Source of the DNA: Amoebophrya sp. A120
Lineage: Eukaryota; Sar; Dinophyceae; Syndiniales; Amoebophryaceae
Assembly: GCA_905178155.1 (NCBI GenBank)
Contig: CAJINV010000003.1
Coordinates: forward strand, 5,981,985-6,045,984
Direction of reading: 5' to 3'
Length of the DNA stretch: 64,000 bases
Positions 43,794 through 54,372 of this stretch are shown here, piece after piece (the stretch's first letter is position 1; every line of letters begins with the position of its first letter). The notes beneath the pieces were generated by a model. That model was not told the DNA's origin. It saw only the letters and a program-made list of their open reading frames with translations, and ran no database searches. The translations under genes were made by a program, and so were the position numbers.

Positions 43794-44518
43794 TACATGT
43801 ACGAGCCCCCTACTCGCCACATTCGAAGGATAGGGCAGCCCGGTTCAAAAAACACAAAAGAGACGCCCTCGCAAATTAAATCGAAGGAAGTGATAATTTC
43901 GTCGAGCCAGAGCGTATCAACGCTCCATAGAGAAGAAGCGGCGACGGCGAGAAAGTGCACTTAAATAAAGACGCACAGCTTTTCTGCCGTGCTATGTATC
44001 TTCTCCCGGAAATACAAATAGTCGGACAAATGAAATAGAGAGGAAATAACAAATGCGCGCCGTCTTTCTTTCGTGAAAGTAGTATAGCGCCCCACAGGAA
44101 GCGAAGCGAAAGGAAATCCAGAAGGAAGCGCGACTCCTAACGGAAGGGCGTCCGATTGTACGGGTCGTAAAAAAAGTGGTGAAGTATCGTCGTGACAACA
44201 GTTGTTATCGTATAGTCGTTTATGTCGTATCTGATTGTAGCGCTAAATAATTTTTCTAAATCAATCTCGTAACTACAGTCACAAAGTGGACTTACGTTGA
44301 CCTGGTGTGATTAATATCCTATGTTCCAATTATCGAGGACTTGTAAATTCCATTGCACAGGAAAAAAAATCAGTGCGTGAAGATCTTCCGGCTTGATGTC
44401 GATCCTGTTTCTTCAGCTCCTCAACCCTACTTGTACTACATACACCTTCTCCTTCTTCATCATCAACATCAACGCTACTTTCTATTTCCATCCCGTCGCG
44501 GTCGAAAATAGCTAAAGA

Positions 44519-45240
44519 GATCATCCTCTCGCATCCACGAAGCGTAGATCCAATATCGTAATTGTCAACGAAAATAGATCATCCTCTCGCATCCACGAAG
44601 CGTAGATCCGCTATCGTAATTGTCAACGAAAATAGCTATAGGTATAGAGATCATCCTCTTTCATCCACGAAGCGTAGATCCACTATCGTAATTGTCAACG
44701 AAAATAGCTATAGAGATCATCCTCTCGCATCCACGAAGCGTAGATCCACTATCGTAATTGTCAACGAAAATAGCTATAGCTATAGAGATCATCCTCTCAC
44801 ATCCACGAAGCGTAGATCCACTATCGTAATTGTCAACGAAAATAGCTATAGAGATCATCCTCGTTCATCCACGAAACGTAGATCCACTATCGTAATTGTC
44901 AACAAAAATAGCTATAGAGATCATCCTCTCGCATCCACGAAGCGTAGATCCACTATCGTAATTGTCAACGAAAATAGCTATAGCTATAGAGATCATCCTC
45001 TCACATCCACGAAGCGTAGATCCACTATCGTAATTGTCAACGAAAATAGCTATAGAGATCATCCTCGTTCATCCACGAAACGTAGATCCACTATCGTAAT
45101 TGTCAACAAAAATAGCTATAGAGATCATCCTCTCGCATCCACGAAGCGTAGATCCACTATCGTAATTGTCAACGAAAATAGCTATAGAAATCATCCTCTT
45201 TCATCCACGAAGCGTAGATCCGCTATCATAATTGTCAAGA
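44519..45240. repeat. 66-bp minisatellite, about 11 copies
   Basis: The unit begins agatcatcctctcgcatcca and continues cgaagcgtagatccactatcgtaattgtcaacgaaaatagctatag. Variant units add or lack short agctat blocks. A larger block of three units repeats as a group. Because the main unit is 22 codons long, both strands read through as repetitive ORFs (plus RDHPLASTKRRSTIVIVNENS). That is a consequence of the period, not proof of coding. Confidence 0.92.
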
Positions 45241-46101
45241 TCTCTGCCTCCCCTCCATGCTTATGAAAAAGTTAAAACGGAGACGGACCAAGTGCGTATA
45301 TATAAATATAGAATTATTCTCAGGATCATGCTCGCCTTCTTCTTGGACGCGAGGGCTGTCGGGACACAGGGGAAACGCGGGGGCGCCGCTTTGTGCGGCG
45401 CGTGGAGGCCAAGCTTCTGCTTCCCCGGAAAGCTCAGCTGCGCGCTTTTGCGCAGCACTTCCACTTGCTTTGCCGACTGCCACCGATCACATTTCATCCA
45501 TCTCGATCATTTCCATGACTCGTGCGAGTAGCGAGAAAAGCCTAAAGACACACGAGACCTCCAGAAAACTCTCTGGGTCCTCAGAAAACTTCTTGGACAC
45601 ACCCACGAAGAATCAGAGCGGGTGTCGCGTGAACACTAGTGCCAACAAGTAGCCGGGTCGTGCAACAGGAGAATGAATGCCTTCATTCATCTTGGCGACA
45701 CAAAGTTTTGAAGAGCAACAACATCCACCCGTTGTGAAACTGTAGCGATTTCATTCGTTAAACCCATTTTCTTTCCAGTTGTATCTGATTTGCGAGCAAC
45801 ACGCCCTCTAAGCCTGGAAATCTAATAGTTGCGTTTTTTGAGGGTGATATAATCTGCGTCCAAGGAAATCAGCGATAAAAAAGAAAACGCGGCAATCATC
45901 CAAATCATTTTTCTTGAGGAGAAGCATCGATAACCACTCGACTCTGATAACGAGTCGAGCGCGAAATTCCGCACTAGTAGAAGTGCCGGAACTCTTATCT
46001 TGATCTTCACGACTCGCTCCTGTCCTCGCATTATTTTTGGGCCGGCTTATTTTGGTTTAGGTTTTGCTTTTGTAGAGCGGGGTCACAAATTTTTTCGTTA
46101 A

Positions 46102-46254
46102 TAACTCCCCACCGGAGTTACGAAGCAACCGGCCGGGTGGTCCTTAACTGCGGTGCTCCAAATGTTGCTTACAGCTGCGCGAAAGAAATAACACGTATCA
46201 AAAGTGCGGACTAAATCCGCACTTCTTGAATCTCACCTAGCGGCCGCTAGGTGA
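46102..46254. repeat. Cluster of three hairpins
   Basis: taactcc/ggagtta (46102-46120, 5-nt loop), aagtgcgga/tccgcactt (46202-46224, 5-nt loop) and a perfect 22-bp palindrome tcacctagcgg/ccgctaggtga (46233-46254). They lie about 400 bp downstream of the stop of the 2376-aa gene. They could act in transcript 3'-end formation or be remnants of a mobile element. Confidence 0.75.
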
Positions 46255-46639
46255 ACTACAGATGCCTTTACGTTCTGTTTCTTCATCTTCTAGATTTGAT
46301 AATATCAAGAGTAAAAAGATAATTCTGTGCGGTAATATGAGAAACATCATACACGAACAAATATTGCTAAAAATGATCTTTGTACATAGCGGCCTTCTAT
46401 TAATTTTCGAACAGTAATGCTTGTTGTAATAAATAGGACCTCCTGCAACATCATCAAATCAATACCTCCCACCGTCCTCACCACTCTGCGAGCGCCCTAA
46501 GAAAGAACGACAGCATCCACCGCGTAGTTGATAAGCGGACGTTCCGTCGACGCCGATGACGAGCGTCCCGCCGCTGCGCAGAGTAAAACAGTCCGAGGGA
46601 GAGGCCGTACAACTGTGCTTATCTTGTTGTTCCCGTGCT

Positions 46640-49600
46640 TTACAATTCGGGAAGAAACCGCACTTGTCCTAGAAGCGATGAAGGCCAAGCTGCACTAGTC
46701 GAAGGAGAACCACCACCGAACATACTTCCTCCGGTTTTACTTTGCACCTTTGCACTACAAGCGGGAACAAACTTTTGCTCAAACAAACTTATCAACTTGT
46801 CGAACATTTCCTGTGTTGTCAGCGCCTCTACTGGTACCGCAGGAGCTCCTTTCATCTTGCCAGTGCCGTCACTGCTCGCGGGTCCGCCTGGTGCATGGCC
46901 CGGCTTGCTGTCTACTCCAGCGGTACTTTTCTTAAAAAGCCGGGTCGTGGTTGTCCCCAGGATGCCCAACAGGGGGTTGATGTCCATACATAAATCCGCG
47001 GCTTTTTGCAAGATCCGCTTTCCCTCAATGAAGCTCATCTCCGGCGACATCGAGCAGTATTCTTGCGACGGTGGAACAACTGCTGGTATGGGAGTGTCAG
47101 GCTCGAAATTCACAAGGTTGAATTTGAAGTAAGTAATTTGTAACCACGCATAAAATGCGACGTCGCAAGGTGTGACTCTATTGCAGAGGACGCCAGGGAG
47201 GCAAATCATAGCCCTGCTACGGGCCAAGTATAGTATTAGGCTGCTGACAAGCATGACAGAAGGGGGCTCCCGCTCCTGTGCCCTAAACAGCATGACAGAT
47301 TTGCTTCTGGCACAGGGAAAATTTGTCAGACGCCGACTAGAAATTGTGGGTCCAACAACTGGCAACGATTTTTATGCAACATTAGCATGCACTTGCACTG
47401 ATCAATTCTTTGAACTTTGTCGATATCGAACCTGACGCTTCCATAGCTGGATCCTGTTTTTTAGGTCGGCGTATCTCGTTTCTCCGAGCTGAAAACGGAC
47501 TACTACTAGTACTCTCTACTTGTGGTGGTCGTGGTCGTCCAACCAGACACAGATTGCGCAACTCCCTCGCGGCACGCTCGACAGCTTCGTCGTCAAACTG
47601 ATGCGGCGGATGAGTTTTTTGAGCACTTCTAGTGGGAGAAGTTTTGCTTCTAGTCTCGGGGCGGCCCGTGGTCCTCACATCAACATGATGATCAATCTGG
47701 CACGCTTCCTGGAACTTCTTGTCAGCTTCATTCATGTCGGCATCCGGTTCCATTTGCTCGTGCTTTGATAGTACTTTGTTGTCCTTGTTGTTGTTCGACG
47801 GCTGCCGCTCTCGTCCTTCAACATGATCGTGCTGTTCTTGCAGTTGTAGTGCTTGCTCGACTTTACCTCCTACACGACCAGGATCTCTTTTTATTTCCCA
47901 GCCTGCAGGGAGGAAGGTCGGCACTCTGGATTTTTGGGCCGGAGATGATGTCATGGTCGCTGCGCTGCCAGGATGAAAAGAAGTTCTTGTAGTGCTAGAG
48001 CTACTACTAGCACTGCTACGAGTTGTGAGACCATTCATCTGCTCTGTCATCGCTGTCGCCCCCGTAAAGACTTTAAAAAGCACGTCCACGAGCAACCCAA
48101 AACAGAGGTGCAAACTGTCTCTGGTGAACTCCAGCCCCTTGAGACCCAGCTCCTCCTGGAGCCTAAAAAGCGTCATCCTGTCGGTGTCCAGCGCTTGGGA
48201 GAAGCCCTTCATTTGTTCTTCGTTCTTCCTGTGTCGTGGTGCACCAGGAGCTCCTCGTCCCCCCCCCTCTAGAGGACTAGTGTCAACATCTTGTTCATCT
48301 TCCCCATGTGCGCCACGACTTGCGCCACCAAGAGGATCGGAATTCGGTTGATGTCCCCGTCTGTTCGGAATAAAAACAGAGCCGCCTCCGCCCATTTGGG
48401 GGTCCTCTTGGTCTTGGGCTCGACGTTGCTCTACCTGGTGCTCCGGGTGAGGATCTTTGTGCAGTGGTTCTTGATGTTGCCGTTGTAGAAGTTCCTCTAT
48501 GCATTTCACAAATATTATCCCTGGACGTCTCGAAATTTGTCTTGCTCGTCGTACCTGCGTTGCAGAGTGCTGTGCCAGCTTGTACGGCATAAAAGCATGA
48601 GAAGTTCTTGTCCTCGGCATTTCTACTTGATCTCGGCGAGCGCGAGTTCGTTCGTATTTAGCTGCATGACAAACTACCATAAGATCATACAGCATGACAA
48701 AAAACCTCTCTACTCCTCGCCGCACTCCTATTCATGCATCACAGATCTTGTTGCTGTTCAAATCTTGCAGCACAAATCCAGACCCAGGTCGATAATTTGC
48801 AATGCATATCCTCCTCGTGTTGTTCCTCCGCCCTCTCCCGGTCCCACCGAATGTCGAAGCCTAGCGCATGCAGCGCCACGTCCGATGTGTAGTCCAGGTC
48901 GAAGTCGAAGAGTAACCGGAGCAGCTCCCATTCAAAGTCCATGCGCCGCCTCGTCTGCGCTTGCTTCTCCCGCGCTAACGCCTGTTCCCGCTGCCGCTCT
49001 CTGGCGGCGCGTTGCTGGTGCTCACCGCGGGAACGAGCGACCATGCCGTGACGGCGGGAGTCGGCCGGGAGGAGCAGCTCGTCAACACCGTCGCACGTCC
49101 GATGAACGTTGATCAACACTTGCTTGTCTATTTTCCGTGCAGGAGGGTCCTCTGGATGAACCGGGACTTTGGTTAGCACCTCGATGCGCAACCACAGTGC
49201 GCTCTCCAAACTGGTGCTCATGTCGTGTTTGGTGCGACGCCCATTTATTTTGCTCTTTCCTGCAAGAAATATGTCCTTGCTCTCAGCGTACACCTCGTTC
49301 AGCAGACCATTCGGACCCGGCAACTGCCACAAGTGCTGTCTCAGCTGGTCCCTCCGCTGCACGAAATCCGACAGGATCCGAGCCCTTTCCGACCTGCGGT
49401 AGGCCAGCAGGGTCACCTTCAGACTGAGGAACGTCACGCTTACTCCGCCCCGCAGTTTTGGCAGGAGATAACGAATGTCTGCTTCCATTGACTCCATCAT
49501 CCTATAGCTTTCTACGCTCCAGCGCAGCTCCGGCTGCTGGAATCGCACCCAGACCGCTTTTCCAAGTCCGAAGATATCCTCCCAAAGCTGGTAATTCGAT

Positions 49601-52600
49601 AAACACTTCTGTTTCAGCGCGAGAACGGTCGCCACCATATTCGTGGCACCCGGCTTGATCGCCTCATCCTGTTCGGCAGAGGACCACCCGATTCGTTCCG
49701 TCGCTCTTCTGGCTTCTTGTAAAAGCGCTTGCATCTGTCTGAAAAGCCTGGCCCAGACGGCATCAGGCCCTCCTTGGTGTAGTTGCTGCTGCGGGCTCGG
49801 GCCAGGGCCAGACTCAGCGACACCGACACCTCTTGCTGCAGCATTAAGAACCTTGCGGTCCTCGTCGAAGATATCAATTGCTGCGGGGCGGAACAGCAAA
49901 AACTCTGTAGATAGCTCCTGGGTCGTCGACGTGAAGGGCAAATAATTCCCGATCCACCGGGCAGCAGACTCCCACGCGCTTCGCCGCGCCTCCCGCTCCC
50001 GTCGCTGCTCATCCAATGGCACTGAGAACTCTGGTGTTCTTGTTGCTCGTCGAGAACCCGCGGAAGGAGATTCTTTCTCGCGACCATTCGCTTGTTGCTC
50101 AACAACTTCGACCTTCCACTGTTCCCGCTGTAACAAGCTTAGGTGGTCGCGCTGGCCCGCCTCCGCAGCATTGCGCACCGAGACGGAGCGAACTGTGATC
50201 CTGAAACCGAAATAGAACGACTCAATACTGCGGTGAAACATCTCCGCGTCGTGTCGCAGACCTCGCCCGTGAGCAAAATCGTAACCGCCGACTACGGGTG
50301 CGTACGCCACCGAGACACGGTTCACCGCATAGTGTTTCAACAAGGCTGCTACCTCGACATACTCGGTGATCGCGTCTGGAGGAGCTGCCTCGAGCTCAGC
50401 GGTTCCGTCTTGTCGTTGTCGTCCCGCCAGGAGCGACGTAGAATCACTCCTGCAGGAGGGCTGCGACACTTCTCGACACTGCCGGGTGGCGGCGTAAACC
50501 GCGAGAAGCAATGGCAGCCGAAAGTCGACCATTACCTCCTCACTGTTCTGCAAGTGTCGCTCTTGCGCCAGATATCTCCGAAATAACTCCAGCTTTTCCT
50601 GGTACCTCTTCCGCCGGCGGAGTGAGGAGAAAGTGGAAGACCCAGAAGTAGACGGATCATGGTCATGGTCATGATATCCTGCCTGTGCTTGTCGCAAGAA
50701 CGTCCGCTCTTGGCTGAGCTGAAACTGTAACTTTTCTACGATATCGTAGTAATGCGGGGCGGTCAACCGGTCACGTGTGATGGCCGCGAGAACGTGCTCC
50801 AGATCGACTTCATTGCCTGTGTGGTTGTGTTGCAGCTCCTGCCGCATTTTGTTCCTCTCCCGCTCATTAACAAGAGGGGCAAGATCAGTAGTAGCAGCCG
50901 GTAATTCATTGATGTTGTTCACGATAAAACGGTTCAGCCGCGCTGTTTCCCCATCTGTCTCGAGTTTCAATGCGAGATAGTAAATCCACACGGGCAACAT
51001 GGCTTTGCGCTGCAGCTGCTGCTGAGTGGGTGTGTTCATGAGGCTTTGTTGCGATGGAGCACTGTCGAAGAAGGAGGACGACGTGGACGAGATCGGAGCT
51101 CCCCTTCTGCCCGGGCCCGCCGTCCCCATACGCGCACCAGAAGAAGCGCTGGCACTAGCGGCCACAGTCCGTAAACCGCCGGTTTTCATGTTCAACTTCA
51201 AGGTCCGCGAAATATCAGTGGCGCTTGGCTCTTCCTGATCCGGAAAAATCTCCAGAAACAGGTGACGAGAAGTCCCTGCACCAGCTCCAGTCGTGGTCCC
51301 GCCAATCTGTTGGGTACCATCCAGGTCGCTCGTGCTATCGCTGATCGAGGTTTGTTCCTCCTCCCCTGTGCTGGACGAGTCCCCGGTCGTCCCTTGCGCC
51401 CTTCGCGGAGGAAATTGTTGAGAAGCGAAATAAGAAGACCCGCGAGGTGGATCTGCAGGAGCTGCTGCTCCCGTTGGAATAATTCCCACCACCGGTGGCG
51501 TTCGTGTTCGTGTTCTTGCCTGCAGGTCTTGTTCCTGCATTGTACTAGTGCCAGTGTCAACGCCATGATGGAACGTGCGCGAGGAGGACCCGCCGCTACC
51601 GCCCGCGAACTGCTCTGGGATGCAGCTTCTAGTAGCTGCAGTACTATAATCTTCGCCTCGAGCTGGTGTGCGCCTGGTCCCGTGAAAGAGCTGTTTCTGC
51701 TCTTGCAGCCAGCTGCGCCGTTTTACGATGGATGGCTCACGGTTGTCGTCCGCAATGGCTAGCACGGCCGCGAGAATGCCCTTTTTGTACTTCAACACCT
51801 CGGACTTATTCTGTAGTGTTGCCCTCGTCAACGGGAGATCGTTGCCGCCTTCAACACGCAGCTCCACCTCCGTGCTCCGTAGCAGTTGGAGCAAAGCGGC
51901 GGGGTTCGATTGCATATTCGAGGGCACGAATTCGCCGCAAAGGCCGATTTTCAACTCGCGAACCACCCAGGCACTGGCTGGTGGATCTTCCTCCCCCTGC
52001 AGGACCGGCAGATCTTGAGGCTTCTCCACCCCTTTGGGCGATATTGCCTCCATGTACGTGTGGTAGTGCTTTTTATCTTTTTCTTTGCCCTGCTTTCTGT
52101 CTCGTCCCTCTTCATGATCCTTAAAAACTTTATCACTATGATGATCCCCGCCCTGCCGGTCCACTTCTGCGGCCCTTCTGTGATACAGAAACCGGGTATA
52201 GGTCATGTGCTCCACTTGCAACCCCTCCTCGTCGTCCGGCCCCTCTGCGTCCCACTTTTCCGCGGTCGTGCAGACTCCTGCCTCGGTGACTAGGCGTTGG
52301 AACTTGTTCGTTGCGGAGACCGTGTTTTGCGACTCGAGCTGCAAGTAATCGAGGCACGAAGACTGCTTCAAAAATGCCAGTACCATCTCCTCGGACCCGT
52401 TCTCGAATTCGAACACTTTGGTCGCTCGTCTGCTCTTCTTCTTGTTTAGTCGTCCTGCCGCTGCTGGGAGGTGGTCCTCGTGCGCAGCCAGAACCGCCGC
52501 GTCGTCAAACACCTCAACGAATGTTTTCAACAGATATTTGTCCTGGTCGGAGGGATTCACTTGCGGCTCCTTGTCCGGAGTCCTCAGAGGAGGGACAGAA

Positions 52601-54372
52601 ACTTCATCTATGGGCTCCTCCGCAGCCAGCTTTCTAGTGTCCGACGAAACGGCGGCTATACTCCCGCCAGCCAGATGAAAAGACGACGAGTCCGGCGTTG
52701 TTCCCGCCGAGGAGCGCGACCAAGTGGACGTCGCGGCCCTCTTCTGGGCGGATAACTTTTCCTGTAGCTCTCGAGCAGATTTTTGTTTTTCCCGAGCTTG
52801 TTTCCTGATCGACAGTGTGTCATGGTGGCGCCAAAGCTCGAGGAGCACGTCGCGTTCCCGCAACTCCGAGGCTCCTAGAAATTTCGCGTAGTCTACGGTA
52901 CCGCCGGTCTTGTACAGGCTCTTCGAAAGCTCCGTCATCAGTTTCACCCAGTCCGGCTCGCTGGACGTTTGAATTTGGTGCAGCGTCTTCAACTGAGTGA
53001 GACAAGTGTTGAAAGCGTGCTCCTTTCTCGTGAACAAAACGTCTCGGGACACTTGCGACAGCTGGAACGCGGTATCCAAATCCACGAGCCCGTTGCTGCT
53101 GAACTTGGTTTTCTTTCCCCGCCGTGTCGTCTTGCGGCTCCAATTCATTCGAGTAGGAGTTTTTCCGAACTGTGCTGAGCGTTGTTCTTCATCATGTCGC
53201 TCTTGTTCAGTCTCGTCGACGTCCACCAACTCGTCACATTCGTTATAGAAACCGTTTTTGGCGAAGTTCAGGTTCGTTGGCAGGAACCTTCCGATGATGG
53301 CATGCAATGCTGCATCCACCGTCCGCCGCTGGGCCGTCGGCTCCTCGGGAGCAGCGTTGCCCGTCAGGTGTTCGGCGAACGGCGCAAAAGAGGAAAGAGA
53401 CAAACTCGTCGTCCCGGAAGGGAACATATCATCTGTCGGGGATCTGGGCGGACCAGACCCTGACTCGTGGTCTCCTGCAACATCTACTTCATCTAGTTCT
53501 AGTACTGTGGTGGAGGATTTCCTGGTGGGATTATAAACTGCTCCTACAGAGGAAGCAAGCCGTTGCTCTTCTTGTTGTTGTAGTTTTTCCCGCATCTCTT
53601 CAAACCGAGCCTGTCTGTGCAGCCTGGAGCGTCGTATGAGATCAGAAAGCGTCGAATCCTGCCCCTCGACTTGTACATCACACATACTTGTATTTCCTTT
53701 CCCAGTAGCATTTATATTGAATGTGTTCCGGCCTTGATTATGATTCCATTTCCACCATCGTGTGGCAGCAGTGGTCTGGAGCGAGAAGCCCGCGGGAGGA
53801 ACAACAGACGTCGACCCGGGAGCAGATGCAGAAGTAGAAGTACAACTCGACGCTGCATGAAGACACGACCCGTTTTGATCAGGATCCCCTTTCTCACGCT
53901 GCTCTCGGTCTTGTCCCTCCCGAGAAGCTGTCGAAAAAGCAGGAGGCTGCCACATGGTCATCTCGCACACATGATCATCTTCTCGCACACAACTTGCAGT
54001 ACGATCATAGCCAGAAAAAGTAGACACCGCGCCGGTCACTTCCGACGATTTTTTCCCGCCAGGCTTTCTTCGTCCCAGGTCAGATGAATCAATGTCGTCT
54101 TCTTCGCTGGCACGCGGTCGATGAACCTCCTGCGGGACGTCGTCGACGCGGCTGCTTCTTCTACTACCCGGAAGTCTCAAATTGGCCGAGAAGGATGAGA
54201 CTCTGCTGTTGTGAGGATCAACTAATATGGGACGATTCAGGGCTCTTGACCGGTCGGGCGAGCCCCCGCGGGCTTCTACTGCCCCCCGGAGCCGGACACC
54301 GGAAACTAGTACAACCTGGATGTCCAGCAGGACCACGACGAGCACCCTGACCTTGAGAAAAAGCAACTGCAT
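46640..54372 (-). CDS. Very large secreted protein (2376 aa), three exons
   Basis: Model: exon 1 54372-48809, exon 2 48492-47409, exon 3 47122-46640; 7131 nt, 2377 codons with the stop, phases agreeing. The ATG at 54372 begins MQLLFLKVRVLVVVLLDIQV, a signal peptide followed by VSGVRLRG. An in-frame GTG 30 nt upstream is unlikely. The body alternates charged low-complexity parts with helical segments, for example TQLKTLHQIQTSSEPDWVKL, ATLQNKSEVLKYKKGILAAV, LWEDIFGLGKAVWVRFQQPE and MESMEADIRYLLPKLRGGVS. The C-terminal exon has FIEGKRILQKAADLCMDINP and EMFDKLISLFEQKFV. No domain was recognised. Two introners interrupt it. Confidence 0.75.
47129..47408 (-). mobile_element. Introner, ~280 bp, diverged ends
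   Basis: The flank tttgaa is perfect at 47123-47128 and 47409-47414. Excision restores TTC AAA|TTC AAC. The inner ends gcataaaatgcgacg and cgatttttatgc form a weak inverted repeat. The interior has two agcatgacag motifs. Confidence 0.75.
48498..48808 (-). mobile_element. Introner (decayed TGTCTGGGTCTGG family), 311 bp
   Basis: The left end tatgcatttcacaaatattatccc is inverted to the right end ccagacccaggtcgataatttg then caatgcata. The target duplication tcctc is perfect at 48493-48497 and 48809-48813. Excision restores GAG GA|A CTT. Confidence 0.85.

Larger units (their letters stand above)
41756..46639. other. Repeat-rich gene desert
   Basis: About 4.9 kb without a convincing gene. Contents: A-rich sequence (41800-42400), several ag(g)tctatcaggt-type short repeats (42550-42665), a 264-bp-period duplication (43291-43793), a 66-bp minisatellite (44519-45240) and a hairpin cluster (46102-46254). 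Confidence 0.6.

Noticed and set aside
43293-43820. Duplicated 80-87-codon minus ORFs
   Set aside because: Likely incidental to the DNA duplication; no signal, domain or conserved feature is visible.
44562-45266. Repetitive 234-codon ORF RDHPLASTKRRST...
   Set aside because: It follows from a repeat period divisible by three; the opposite strand is equally open.
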